NCBI GenBank assembly: GCA_903826775.1
Contig: CAIKFU010000108.1
Coordinates: 1 to 64,000 of the forward strand
Direction of reading: 5' to 3'
Length of the DNA stretch: 64,000 nucleotides
Source: an uncultured beta proteobacterium
Lineage (GTDB): Bacteria > Pseudomonadota > Gammaproteobacteria > Burkholderiales > Burkholderiaceae
Shown: positions 36,700 through 46,335 of the stretch, one piece after another
Layout: each line of letters begins with the position of its first letter
Position numbering within the stretch: position 1 is the stretch's first letter
Position numbers and translations under genes: made by a program
Notes under the pieces: model-generated
Database searches by the model: none
What the model saw: only the letters and a program-made list of their open reading frames with translations
What the model was told of the DNA's origin: nothing

Positions 36700-38157
36700 A
36701 TGGCTGAATCCCGTTCACGAACCGTTACGCTAAATCCTGGCATGGCGGGATCTGGGGATGCAGCTTTGCAAGCTTTGAAGGTCCCGCCGCACTCAGTAGA
36801 AGCCGAGCAGTCTTTGCTCGGCGGTTTGCTTCTAGACAATACCGCCTGGGATCGTCTTGGCGGCGTGTTGACCGAGAGGGATTTTTACCGTCCCGAGCAT
36901 GCGCTGATCTTTAAAGTGATTCAGCGCTTGGTTGGCAACAACCATCCTGCCGACGTCATTACCGTGCATGATGCGGTCAAGTCAGAACAAGGCGGAGATC
37001 TGGTCGGTGTCGACTACCTCAATTCCTTGGCGCAAAATACCCCAAGTGCTGCGAACATTAAGGGTTATGCGGAGATCGTGCGCGATCGCAGCATCTTGCG
37101 TCGCCTTATTGAGGTTTCCGACAACATTGCCAGTTCTGCATTCATGTCTGATGGGCGTTCCGTGAGAACTTTGCTCGATGAAGCTGAATCGCGGATTTTG
37201 CAGATTGCCGAAGAAGGGAATCGCAAAGCCGACTACCTTGAAATCGAACCCCTATTGAAAGCGGTGGTTGCCCGCATCGACGAGCTTTTCAACCGTCAGG
37301 GTGGTAGCGACATTACTGGCATTGCTACCGGCTTTATTGATTTAGATAAACAAACGAGCGGCTTGCAAAAAGGCGATTTAGTGATTATTGCCGGAAGACC
37401 CTCGATGGGTAAGACGGCGCTAGCGATCAATATTGCCGAGAACGTTGCCTTAGCAGAAGGCTTGCCGGTAGTGGTGTTCTCGATGGAGATGTCGGGTGAG
37501 CAATTGACAGCACGTTTATTGGGATCGGTTGGTCGCGTAGACCAAACGCGCATGCGTACGGGCAAATTGCTGGATGAGGAGTGGCCTCGCCTAACCGATG
37601 CGATGGCTCGATTGAGCAATACCCAGTTTTTGATTGATGAGACCGGCTCTCTTTCCAGTTTGGAATTGCGTGCTAGAGCAAGGCGGATCGCCCGCGGCTT
37701 TGGGGGCACGCTCGGTTTGGTGGTGGTCGATTACTTGCAACTCATGAGCGGAAGCGGCGGATCGAGTTCGGAAAATCGCGCGACCGAAATTTCGGAAATC
37801 TCGCGCTCGCTCAAATCGCTTGCCAAGGAATTGCAGTGCCCGGTGGTGGCCTTGTCGCAGTTAAATCGTGGCTTGGAACAGCGCCCCAATAAGCGCCCCA
37901 TCATGTCTGATTTGCGAGAGTCGGGCGCGATTGAGCAGGACGCCGACTTGATCATGTTTATTTATCGCGACGAGGTCTATCATCCCGATACCACGACCGA
38001 TAAGGGTGTGGCAGAAATCATTATTGGCAAGCAGCGCAATGGACCGATTGGCACCATACGCTTAAGCTGGCAAGGTCCTTATACGAAGTTCGATAATCTT
38101 GCTCTGGGCGTCAGCACATCGGGAGGGTATTCTTCCGGTGGTTACGAGCCGTTCTAA
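36700..38157 (+). CDS. dnaB: replicative DNA helicase DnaB
   Basis: VPPHSVEAEQSLLGGLLLDNTAWD, GDLVIIAGRPSMGKTALAINIAEN, VVDYLQLMSG, LRESGAIEQDADLIMFIYRDEVY. Confidence 0.98.
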   Translation: MAESRSRTVTLNPGMAGSGDAALQALKVPPHSVEAEQSLLGGLLLDNTAWDRLGGVLTERDFYRPEHALIFKVIQRLVGNNHPADVITVHDAVKSEQGGDLVGVDYLNSLAQNTPSAANIKGYAEIVRDRSILRRLIEVSDNIASSAFMSDGRSVRTLLDEAESRILQIAEEGNRKADYLEIEPLLKAVVARIDELFNRQGGSDITGIATGFIDLDKQTSGLQKGDLVIIAGRPSMGKTALAINIAENVALAEGLPVVVFSMEMSGEQLTARLLGSVGRVDQTRMRTGKLLDEEWPRLTDAMARLSNTQFLIDETGSLSSLELRARARRIARGFGGTLGLVVVDYLQLMSGSGGSSSENRATEISEISRSLKSLAKELQCPVVALSQLNRGLEQRPNKRPIMSDLRESGAIEQDADLIMFIYRDEVYHPDTTTDKGVAEIIIGKQRNGPIGTIRLSWQGPYTKFDNLALGVSTSGGYSSGGYEPF

Positions 38158-38163
38158 CGGGGT

Positions 38164-38760
38164 TTAGTTCCCCGCATTTTTCAAATACATACCCGAAGTG
38201 TTGATGGCTGTGTTGGTCATGCGCCGCGCTTCGGTGTAGCGGGCCGCCCAATACGGGGTATCGATTTTTTCCAGTCGCACGGTTCCGCCGGCACTGGGAG
38301 CGTGGACAAAGCGACCCTGTCCGACATAGATCCCGGCGTGCGAATAGGTCTCGCCGGTGGTATTAAAGAACACCAAATCTCCCGGGGCTGGCGGCTGCTC
38401 GCCGATGCCTTGACCCTTGCGACTCATTTCCTGAATCGTGCGCGGCAATTTGACGTTGGCCGCCTTGTTGTAGACGTAGCCGATAAGACCGCTGCAGTCA
38501 AAGCCCCCCGACGGGGTATTGCCACCGTAGCGGTACGGAACGCCAACAAGGCCCACCGCGGCAATGGAAATATCCTCTGTGCCAGCACTGGAGTCCTGCT
38601 TGAACTGCGAGAGTTTGGACGAAGTGGATCCGGTTGAGTTGCTACTGCGGGTACTTGGGGTGCCGCCGCACCCCACTAACATTGCGGCAATAAAGACAAA
38701 AATGCCGCAACCCGTTAGGGTGCGGCAGGAGCTTGGAAGACTAAAGGGCTTCAGCTGCAT
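38164..38760 (-). CDS. C40 (NlpC/P60) peptidoglycan endopeptidase lipoprotein
   Basis: Lipobox IFVFIAAMLVGCGG; GVPYRYGGNTPSGGFDCSGLIGYVYNKAA, PAPGDLVFFNTTGETYSHAGIYVGQGRFVHAPSAGGTV. Confidence 0.93.
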   Translation of the reverse strand: MQLKPFSLPSSCRTLTGCGIFVFIAAMLVGCGGTPSTRSSNSTGSTSSKLSQFKQDSSAGTEDISIAAVGLVGVPYRYGGNTPSGGFDCSGLIGYVYNKAANVKLPRTIQEMSRKGQGIGEQPPAPGDLVFFNTTGETYSHAGIYVGQGRFVHAPSAGGTVRLEKIDTPYWAARYTEARRMTNTAINTSGMYLKNAGN

Positions 38761-40402
38761 GATCGGCAAGGCGCGAGCGTTCCCCTCGCGCAAGGGTGAC
38801 ATGCCCGCTATGACGCCATCCCTTGAAGCGGTCGACGACATAGGTAAGCCCCGATGAACCTTCGGTCAGATAGGGTGTATCGATCTGCGCAATGTTGCCC
38901 AGACAGACGATCTTGGTGCCCGGTCCCGCACGCGTTACCAGGGTCTTCATTTGCTTGGGTGTGAGGTTTTGCGCTTCATCGATGATCACGAATTTGCTGA
39001 CAAACGTTCTGCCGCGCATGAAGTTCATGCTCTTGACCTTGATGCGTGAACGAACGAGCTCCTGGGTTGCGGCACGACCCCATTCGCCGGCGTTGTCCTC
39101 GTTGCGATGGAGCACTTCGAGGTTGTCGTCAAAAGCCCCCATCCACGGCTGCATTTTTTCCTCTTCAGTGCCTGGAAGAAAGCCGATGTCCTCGCCCACC
39201 GGAACGGTGGCACGAGTGATGATGATTTCGTTGTAGCGTTTGCTATCAAGTACTTGCTCCAAGCCGGCAGCCAGTGCCAGCAAGGTCTTTCCCGTTCCGG
39301 CTTGTCCCAGTAGCGTGACGAAATCGATGTCGGGGTTCATAAGCAGATTCATCGCGAAGTTTTGTTCGCGATTGCGTGCGGTGATGCTCCAGACGTTGTT
39401 TTTTTGATGCGAAAAATCCCGTAGCGTTTGCAGTAGGACGGTCTTGCCGTTGATTTCCTTTACCTGGGCGTAAAACGGCGTGGAGCCATCCGTATTCTCT
39501 TGGAAAACGAATTGGTTGACGAGCATGCTTGGCACCAAAGGCCCGGTGACGCGATAGAACATCGTGCCCGATTTGCTGTCAGCCCAACTCTCCATGGCCT
39601 TGCCATGTTTGGGCCAAAAATCGGCGGACAAGGCCATGACGCCCGAATACATCAGGTCGCGATCTTCGAGTACCTGGTCGTTAAAATAATCCTCTGCAGG
39701 CAGACCTAGCGCACGCGCCTTGATGCGCATGTTGATATCTTTGGATACCAACACCACTTCTCGGCCGACTTTTTCCTTTTGAAGTTCGTTGACAACCGCC
39801 AGGATCAGGTTGTCGTTCTTTCCTTCCGGCAGCCCTTCGGGAAGGGTAGTTGTCGACAACTTGGTTTGAAAGTACAGGCGACCTGAAACATCCTGATTGC
39901 CCAGCTTGTTTAGTGGAATGCCGTCATCCAAGGTACCGCTGGTGCCGGCAATCAACTGATCCAAGGATCGACTTACCATCCGCGCATTGCGCGCAACTTC
40001 CGTCATACCTTTTTTATGGTTATCGAGTTCTTCCAAAGTCGTCATCGGCAGATACAGATCGTGCTCGGCAAAACGGAAGAGCGAACTGGGATCGTGCATC
40101 AGGACATTGGTGTCCAGAACGAACAAACTTGGAGGTCCGGTTCTGACGATGCGCTTGGGCTTGTCGGATACGGCATGCGATTTCTTTTCGCTAGCGGGAA
40201 GCCGATGGTCGGCCTTGATTTTTTCTAGAGCCTGTTCGGCAGCGGAAAGGTCTACTTGAGCCTCTTCTGCCCAACCCGCTGATGAACTGTTGTCAACGGC
40301 CGCAACCTTTATGGGTGTGGGACGTTTTTTCAGGTCAGGGATATCCTTGCGACTTAGCTTGACGGTATCGGCAATTTGGGTCGGGATGGGGGGCAAGGGC
40401 AT
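38741..40402 (-). CDS. PhoH family protein (PIN + PhoH ATPase, YlaK-like)
   Basis: PIN: LFVLDTNVLMHDPSSLFRFAEHDLYLPMTTLEELDNHK; PhoH: VTLLGQAGTGKTLLALAAGLEQVL, KFVIIDEAQNLTPKQMKTLVTRAGPGTKIVCLGNIAQIDTPYL. Confidence 0.95.
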   Translation of the reverse strand: MPLPPIPTQIADTVKLSRKDIPDLKKRPTPIKVAAVDNSSSAGWAEEAQVDLSAAEQALEKIKADHRLPASEKKSHAVSDKPKRIVRTGPPSLFVLDTNVLMHDPSSLFRFAEHDLYLPMTTLEELDNHKKGMTEVARNARMVSRSLDQLIAGTSGTLDDGIPLNKLGNQDVSGRLYFQTKLSTTTLPEGLPEGKNDNLILAVVNELQKEKVGREVVLVSKDINMRIKARALGLPAEDYFNDQVLEDRDLMYSGVMALSADFWPKHGKAMESWADSKSGTMFYRVTGPLVPSMLVNQFVFQENTDGSTPFYAQVKEINGKTVLLQTLRDFSHQKNNVWSITARNREQNFAMNLLMNPDIDFVTLLGQAGTGKTLLALAAGLEQVLDSKRYNEIIITRATVPVGEDIGFLPGTEEEKMQPWMGAFDDNLEVLHRNEDNAGEWGRAATQELVRSRIKVKSMNFMRGRTFVSKFVIIDEAQNLTPKQMKTLVTRAGPGTKIVCLGNIAQIDTPYLTEGSSGLTYVVDRFKGWRHSGHVTLARGERSRLADHAAEAL

Positions 40403-40414
40403 GCAGAGTCTCCT

Positions 40415-40452
40415 AAAAGAAAAAACCGCCGAGCAGGGTGCGTTGGCGGTTT
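40415..40452 (-). terminator. terminator hairpin in the phoH leader
   Basis: Minus strand AAACCGCC-N14-GGCGGTTTTTTCTTTT, ending just before RBS AGGAG and the phoH ATG. Confidence 0.75.
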
Positions 40453-40625
40453 GGTGCAAAACTGGGAAAGGCATCAAAACTCTGAGGGGTGTTTACCAAG
40501 CCTGCCTTGTTTTGATCAGGTCGCTTGTTTAAACGGATTGTCGTACTACCCCGTCGTTTACGCTGCATATGCCTTTACTTTACTGCAAATTAATGACATT
40601 GCAAGCGCGTAACGCCAAATCCGCA

Positions 40626-41093
40626 TCAATTTAGTGCTTGGGCGGCTTTTAGCACCTCGCTGACGTGACCTGTGACTTTTAAACCACGCCATTCCTTGGC
40701 CAACTTTCCCGAGGAGTCAAACAGGAAGGTGCTGCGTTCAATGCCGCGTACCTGTTTGCCATACATATTTTTCATTTTGATGACACCGAATATTTGGCAC
40801 AATTTTTCTTCCGCGTCGGATACCAGTTCAAATGGCAGGCCGATTTTTTGGCGGAAGTTGTCGTGCGATTTCAAACTGTCACGCGACACGCCGACGATCA
40901 GGGTATTGGCCGCATTAAATGCCTCAATGTTGTCGCGAAATTCGCCCGATTCGGCAGTGCATCCAGGCGTCATGTCTTTTGGGTAAAAATACAGCACCAT
41001 TTTTTTTCCGGCAAATGCCTGGGGCGAAAAGGTCAGCTGTGAGGTAGCTGGAATCTCGCAGGGGGGCATGGTTTGGCCGATGGTAATTGTCAT
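40626..41093 (-). CDS. bcp: thioredoxin-dependent peroxiredoxin (Bcp/PrxQ)
   Basis: KKMVLYFYPKDMTPGCTAESGEFRDN ... GVSRDSLKSHDNFRQKIGLPFELVSD. Confidence 0.96.
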   Translation of the reverse strand: MTITIGQTMPPCEIPATSQLTFSPQAFAGKKMVLYFYPKDMTPGCTAESGEFRDNIEAFNAANTLIVGVSRDSLKSHDNFRQKIGLPFELVSDAEEKLCQIFGVIKMKNMYGKQVRGIERSTFLFDSSGKLAKEWRGLKVTGHVSEVLKAAQALN

Positions 41094-41131
41094 GTTGATC
41101 CTTAAAATAAAAAATCCGAAAACCGGGTTTG

Positions 41132-42049
41132 CTAGGCTGATTGAATAATGAGTTCGCCACTGCGATTGGGGATTTCACCCCAAGTCAATGGAAGAGACGC
41201 TATTTTATCGAGTTGCGAAGTCGCGCTCCAAGATTGGTGCAAGCCGCCCATCGTGACAAGCTCGTGACCTTGCTCCAGCCAGCCATGCAGCAGCTTTTCA
41301 AAAGCGGGCAAGAGTTTTTGCCCTTCGAGCTCGGCGTGCAGTGTAAAGACCTGATCGTTCGGGTTGCTTTGCGTTAGCGCCAGCAATTGATTGGCTGCTG
41401 CAAATTCGTTTGCATCGTTGATGCCAATCAACTCATCAAAGGTGGGCAAGGTTGTTGGATACTGCACATGCTTGCAGATGCCGCGGGAGAGGGATAGGCG
41501 ATAGGGGGATAGGTTGGGAGGGGCCCGCCCATCGGATGAATACGCAAGACCCCAATCATCGAGTTGATCAAACGCAAATTTGTTCATCTGCCAACCTGCG
41601 GCCCCATAGGTTGAAGGAGGGTGGCCGAAGATTTCCAGAAACCGATCCCAGCTTTTTTGCATTTGCACTTTGGTCCAAGTTTTGTCACGCTGACGCACTT
41701 CATCTTGCCAGTAGACGTGGTCCCAGGTGTGAATACCGGTTTCGTGGCCCGCTTGGTCAATCGCCTGCATTTGCGCCGCCGCTTTTTTGCCGATGTCGGG
41801 ACCCGGAAGCAATACCCCGTATAACAAGGTCCGGATGCCGTAATGTTCCACCACAGAGGTGCGGCTGACTTTTTTGAGAAATCCTGGGCGGAATACCCGC
41901 TTGAGTGCCCAGCCCGTATGGTCTGGACCAAGACTAAAAAGAAAAGTGGCTTTCAAACCAAGGCGCCCGAATAGGCGCGCTAAATTGGGAACGCCCTCGC
42001 GCGTGCCGCGTAAGGTATCGACATCAACCTTGAGGGCGATTTTTGCCAT
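41132..42049 (-). CDS. arnD: 4-deoxy-4-formamido-L-arabinose-phosphoundecaprenol deformylase
   Basis: ALKVDVDTLRGTREGVPNLARLFGRLGLKATFLFSLGPDHTG ... GHETGIHTWDHVYWQD. Confidence 0.95.
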   Translation of the reverse strand: MAKIALKVDVDTLRGTREGVPNLARLFGRLGLKATFLFSLGPDHTGWALKRVFRPGFLKKVSRTSVVEHYGIRTLLYGVLLPGPDIGKKAAAQMQAIDQAGHETGIHTWDHVYWQDEVRQRDKTWTKVQMQKSWDRFLEIFGHPPSTYGAAGWQMNKFAFDQLDDWGLAYSSDGRAPPNLSPYRLSLSRGICKHVQYPTTLPTFDELIGINDANEFAAANQLLALTQSNPNDQVFTLHAELEGQKLLPAFEKLLHGWLEQGHELVTMGGLHQSWSATSQLDKIASLPLTWGEIPNRSGELIIQSA

Positions 42050-42061
42050 GAATCCGAAAAC

Positions 42062-43108
42062 TTATTCTTGATCGACCAAATGGCGCGCATTCTGAACGTC
42101 GTGCCGGTAGGCTTCAAAAATTCTCTTAAGGGCTTCTTGCATGCCGGTAGTGGGTTTCCAGCCCAATTCTGCCATCGTATTGTGTATGGCCGGTACGCGG
42201 TTTTGCACGTCCTGATAGCCTTCGCCGTAATAGGCGCCGGATGTGGTTTCAACAATCTTCACGGCATTGGCGTTGGTTGCGTACTCGGGAATGCTGCGGG
42301 CAATCTCGAGCATTTGGTTGGCGAGATCGCGCACCGAATGGTTGTTGTTCGGGTTGCCGATATTGTAGATTTTGCCGTTGGCAATATCGTCCTTATTGGC
42401 AATGATGTGCATGAGGGCATCGATGCCGTCGTCGATGTAGGTGAAGGCGCGTTTTTGCTCTCCGCCGTCGACGAGGTTGATGGGTTCGCCACGCACAATA
42501 TGCCCGAGGAATTGCGTGACCACCCGCGATGAGCCCTCTTTGGGCGTGTAGATGCTATCTAGGCCTGGACCGATCCAATTGAACGGGCGAAAGAGGGTAA
42601 AGCGCAATCCCTCCATACCGTAACCCCAGATGACGCGATCCATCAATTGCTTGGAGCAGGCATAAATCCAGCGCGGCTTGTTGATGGGACCATAGACCAG
42701 ATTGGATTTGGCCGGATCAAACTCGCCATCCTCACACATCCCGTACACCTCCGATGTGGAGGGGAAGACGAGGTGCTTTTTGTATTTGACGGCGGAGCGC
42801 ACGATCGGTAGGTTCGCTTCAAAATCGAGCTCAAAAACCTTGAGGGGTTGTTGCACATACGTTGCCGGCGTGGCAATGGCGACTAGGGGCAAAATCACAT
42901 CGCATTTGCGTACGTGGTATTCGACCCATTCGCGATTAATGGTGATATCGCCTTCAAAAAAATGCATCCGGGGATTGTCGATCACGTCATCGAGTCGATC
43001 GTTTTGCATATCCATGCCGTAGACATCCCAGTCGGTCGTCTCCAGAATGCGTTTTGAAAGGTGGTGGCCGATAAAACCGTTAACCCCAAGGATAAGAACT
43101 TTTTTCAT
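42062..43108 (-). CDS. UDP-glucuronate decarboxylase (ArnA dehydrogenase-domain homologue, stand-alone)
   Basis: KKVLILGVNGFIGHHLSKRILETTDWDVYGMDMQNDRL, FPSTSEVYGMCEDGEFD. Confidence 0.95.
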   Translation of the reverse strand: MKKVLILGVNGFIGHHLSKRILETTDWDVYGMDMQNDRLDDVIDNPRMHFFEGDITINREWVEYHVRKCDVILPLVAIATPATYVQQPLKVFELDFEANLPIVRSAVKYKKHLVFPSTSEVYGMCEDGEFDPAKSNLVYGPINKPRWIYACSKQLMDRVIWGYGMEGLRFTLFRPFNWIGPGLDSIYTPKEGSSRVVTQFLGHIVRGEPINLVDGGEQKRAFTYIDDGIDALMHIIANKDDIANGKIYNIGNPNNNHSVRDLANQMLEIARSIPEYATNANAVKIVETTSGAYYGEGYQDVQNRVPAIHNTMAELGWKPTTGMQEALKRIFEAYRHDVQNARHLVDQE

Positions 43109-43163
43109 GAATGCTGCCCTGTTTTAATCACTGTGTACGTTATGTGTCGATTTTCCGCTTGCA

Positions 43164-44060
43164 TCAGGATGCGGCGGGATACCATTCCAAAATTTCAATT
43201 GCCTGTTGGTCTTGGCAAACCCCAAATACCCGATTATCAACTACCTGGATGCCTGGTTGGCCAAGATCTAGCGATGCAGGCAGGTTGGGATGCAGGCGCG
43301 ATCGGGCAACGATCATTGCGACTCCTTGCCAATCCGTAAAAGCCCCTGGATAAGGGGGCGCAACCGCGCGCACGAGGTTGTGGACTGCGGTGGCCGATTG
43401 GGTCCAGGAAATACGTCCATCCTCGGGTTTGCGACCGCCAAAATAACTCCCCTTTGACAATTCATTGGGTTCTCTCGGGACTTGCCCGGTGAGTAGGCTG
43501 GGCAAGGCTCCCTTGAGAACCGCTACCGCCGCTTTGCTGACCTTTGCAAACACCTCGGTGGCGGTTTCATCCGGCCCGATATCCACCGCCGCTTGGCCGA
43601 CTATATCGCCGGCATCGGGTTTGGATTCCATGATGTGCAAGGTGGCGCCGGTTTGGGTCTCACCGTGCAGGATCGCCCAGTTGACGGGTGCACGACCGCG
43701 GTATTTCGGCAAGAGGGAGCCGTGCATGTTGAGGGCGGCAATCTTGGCGCACGCGAGCATCGGTCCTGGAATCATGTAGCGGTAGTAAAACGAGAACAGG
43801 TAGTCCGGCGCAATGCGCTGCAACTCCGGTAAGAGTGCGGCGAGCGATTTTGCATCCGGTTGGACATAGTTCAGATGGCGTTCTTGGCACAATTTGGCGA
43901 CGCTCCCGAACCACACGTTTTCATTGGGGTCGTCCTCGTGCGTCACGACCAGGGCAATGTCAATGCCGGCAGCGATGAGCGTTTTGAGGCAGTTGACGCC
44001 GACGTCGTGATAGGCGAAAACGATGGCGCGCATGGGGCGAATTGTTTGCGTGGGAGACAC
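43164..44060 (-). CDS. UDP-Ara4N formyltransferase (ArnA transformylase-domain homologue, stand-alone)
   Basis: MRAIVFAYHDVGVNCLKTLIAAGIDIALVVTHEDDPNE, ALNMHGSLLPKYRGRAPVNWAILHGETQTGATLH. Confidence 0.95.
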   Translation of the reverse strand: MSPTQTIRPMRAIVFAYHDVGVNCLKTLIAAGIDIALVVTHEDDPNENVWFGSVAKLCQERHLNYVQPDAKSLAALLPELQRIAPDYLFSFYYRYMIPGPMLACAKIAALNMHGSLLPKYRGRAPVNWAILHGETQTGATLHIMESKPDAGDIVGQAAVDIGPDETATEVFAKVSKAAVAVLKGALPSLLTGQVPREPNELSKGSYFGGRKPEDGRISWTQSATAVHNLVRAVAPPYPGAFTDWQGVAMIVARSRLHPNLPASLDLGQPGIQVVDNRVFGVCQDQQAIEILEWYPAAS

Positions 44061-44084
44061 GAATTCAAATAGGGCGATGATGGT

Positions 44085-45056
44085 CTAAGGCTGTTCCAAA
44101 ACGGTTTGGACAACGTAGCGGGGGCGTTGCCGAATCTGCTGGTAGATGCGGCCAACGTATTCGCCCAGCAAACCCAAACCAAAGAGCATGACGCCGATCA
44201 AAAAGAAGGTGAGCGCAAAGAGGGTGAAGACCCCTTCGACTTCGGCGCCGAGTACAAAACGTCGAACCAGCAAATAGGCAAAGAGCGTTCCGGCGGCCAG
44301 CGACAATAGCATTCCCAGAATCGAAAAGATTTGCAGCGGCATCACTGAAAAGCCCGTGACCAAATCAAAATTGAGGCGAATGAGTTGGTAAAGGCTGTAT
44401 TTCGATTCACCGGCAAACCGTTCCTCGTGTTTGACATTGATTTCAGTCGGGCTAGCTGAAAAAGTGTAAGCCAGGGCGGGAATGAAGGTGTTGCTTTCGT
44501 CGCATTGGCGCACGAGATCGACGATGCGACGATGGTAGCCACGCAGCATGCAACCCTGATCGGTCATGGTGATCCTAGTGATGCGCTGACGCAAATGGTT
44601 CATGGCGCGCGAGGCTGACTTCCTGAACCAACTGTCGCGACGTTGTTCGCGGATCGTGCCGACGTAGTCGTGGCCGGCCAGCAGTTCATTGACTAGGGCG
44701 TCAATTTCCTCAGGCGGATTTTGCAAGTCGGCGTCTAAGGTAACGATGTATTGACCGCGGGCATATTCAAAGCCTGCCATGATGGCCATGTGCTGACCAA
44801 AATTGCTGTGGAACAGGACCACCCGGGTGACATCAGGGCGGATTTCGTACTGTTTGGATAAAATGCCGGCAGACCGGTCTTTGCTGCCATCGTTCACAAA
44901 AACAATCTCATAGCGCAGGTGCCGTTTCGCAGCTAGAGCATCTAGGGCTGGATAGAGGCGATCAAACAGGGCTTGCAATCCCTCTTCCTCGTTGTAAACG
45001 GGAACGATGATGCTCAGTTGGGTTGCGTTGGTGTGATCGGGCAAATTGTCAGTCAT
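44085..45056 (-). CDS. arnC: undecaprenyl-phosphate Ara4FN transferase (ArnC-like GT2)
   Basis: LSIIVPVYNEEEGLQALFDRLYPALDAL, YEIVFVNDGSKDRS, GQYIVTLDADLQNPPEEI, two C-terminal TMs. Confidence 0.93.
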   Translation of the reverse strand: MTDNLPDHTNATQLSIIVPVYNEEEGLQALFDRLYPALDALAAKRHLRYEIVFVNDGSKDRSAGILSKQYEIRPDVTRVVLFHSNFGQHMAIMAGFEYARGQYIVTLDADLQNPPEEIDALVNELLAGHDYVGTIREQRRDSWFRKSASRAMNHLRQRITRITMTDQGCMLRGYHRRIVDLVRQCDESNTFIPALAYTFSASPTEINVKHEERFAGESKYSLYQLIRLNFDLVTGFSVMPLQIFSILGMLLSLAAGTLFAYLLVRRFVLGAEVEGVFTLFALTFFLIGVMLFGLGLLGEYVGRIYQQIRQRPRYVVQTVLEQP

Positions 45057-45126
45057 GGGCGTAATTTTGCCTGATGTTGGGGTTTTCGCCCATTCGGGGG
45101 GTGAAAACCCCTGCCAACTTCTTTTT

Positions 45127-46299
45127 TTAGGCTTTGTGGTGTTGAGCCAGGATGGCTAGAAGTGTCGCCACGATGCGGTCAACATCCCCGTCAGCCATAG
45201 TCGGAAAGAGCGGTAGAGTGAGAATGGAGCGCCCAATGCGTTCGGCAATTGGGGTGTCCGCCAATCTATAGCCTAGGTTCTTGTATAAGGTAAAGCCCGT
45301 GATAGCAGGGTAATGCACCCCGGTACCGATTCCCTGATCCTTGAGTTCGCTCATGATTTGCGCGCGATCTGCGTTTAATTCATCAAGGGAAAGAGCCACT
45401 TGAAACATGTGCCAATTGCTGTCCGTATAGTTTTCCGGCGGAAGTTCGAGTGGGAGCGTACCCGATTTCGTTTTGGCAAGGGCATGGCGAAATTGTTCAA
45501 AGTATTGGCGCGCCAGTACTGTGCGCCGTGCTTGAAAGGCTTGCAAGTGCTTGAGTTGATGCAGACCGATTACCGCGTTCACATCGGTCAGGTTGTCCTT
45601 TCCGCCCAACACATCGACATCCATACCATCCATGCCAGACCGGGTTAGGCCTTGCAGGCGAAACTTTTCGGAAAGCGTCGCTTCCATTGGGTTGTTGAGT
45701 ACGAGGCATCCGCCTTCAACGGTCGAGAGGTTTTTATTGGCTTGAAAACTAAAGCTGACCAAATCGCCAAAGCAGCCAATTTTTTTGTTGTTCCAGCTTG
45801 AGCCAAAGGCTTGTGCGGCGTCCTCAATGACCCGCAGCCCATGCTTTATAGACAGCGCATACAGCTCATCCATATCGACTGGAAGACCGGCAAGGTAGAC
45901 CGGCATGATGGCGCGCGTCTTAGGTGTGATGGTGGCTGCAATTTTCCGCAAATCGATGTTTCGCGTTGCTGGATCGATGTCGACAAACACCGGTTTGGCC
46001 CCAACACTCAGAATAACGTTTGCAGTGGCAACCCAGGAAATCGGCGTGGTGATGACTTCGTCTCCTGGTCCTATGCCGGCAACCTGCAAGGCTATCTTCA
46101 TGGTGGCTGTACCGTTGGCAAAGCAGCGCACGGGACGCCCACCAAAGTACTCGCTGAGCGCGGCTTCAAACTCGGCCAATTTCGGCCCAGAGGTTACCCA
46201 ACCCGAACGCAGCACTTCGCCAACGGCATCAATGGTTTCCTGGTCAAAGTTTGGCCTGGTAAAAGGAATGAATGAACGGGCTAATTCGGCAGCAGACAT
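45127..46299 (-). CDS. arnB: UDP-Ara4O aminotransferase (DegT/DnrJ family, ArnB-like)
   Basis: IPFTRPNFDQETIDAVGEVLRSGWVTSGPKLAEFE, VIEDAAQAFGSSWNNKKIGCFGDLVSFSFQANKNLSTVEGG. Confidence 0.93.
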   Translation of the reverse strand: MSAAELARSFIPFTRPNFDQETIDAVGEVLRSGWVTSGPKLAEFEAALSEYFGGRPVRCFANGTATMKIALQVAGIGPGDEVITTPISWVATANVILSVGAKPVFVDIDPATRNIDLRKIAATITPKTRAIMPVYLAGLPVDMDELYALSIKHGLRVIEDAAQAFGSSWNNKKIGCFGDLVSFSFQANKNLSTVEGGCLVLNNPMEATLSEKFRLQGLTRSGMDGMDVDVLGGKDNLTDVNAVIGLHQLKHLQAFQARRTVLARQYFEQFRHALAKTKSGTLPLELPPENYTDSNWHMFQVALSLDELNADRAQIMSELKDQGIGTGVHYPAITGFTLYKNLGYRLADTPIAERIGRSILTLPLFPTMADGDVDRIVATLLAILAQHHKA

Positions 46300-46335
46300 G
46301 GGTGACCTTAAGGGTGCATCAATAATGTATCTGGT

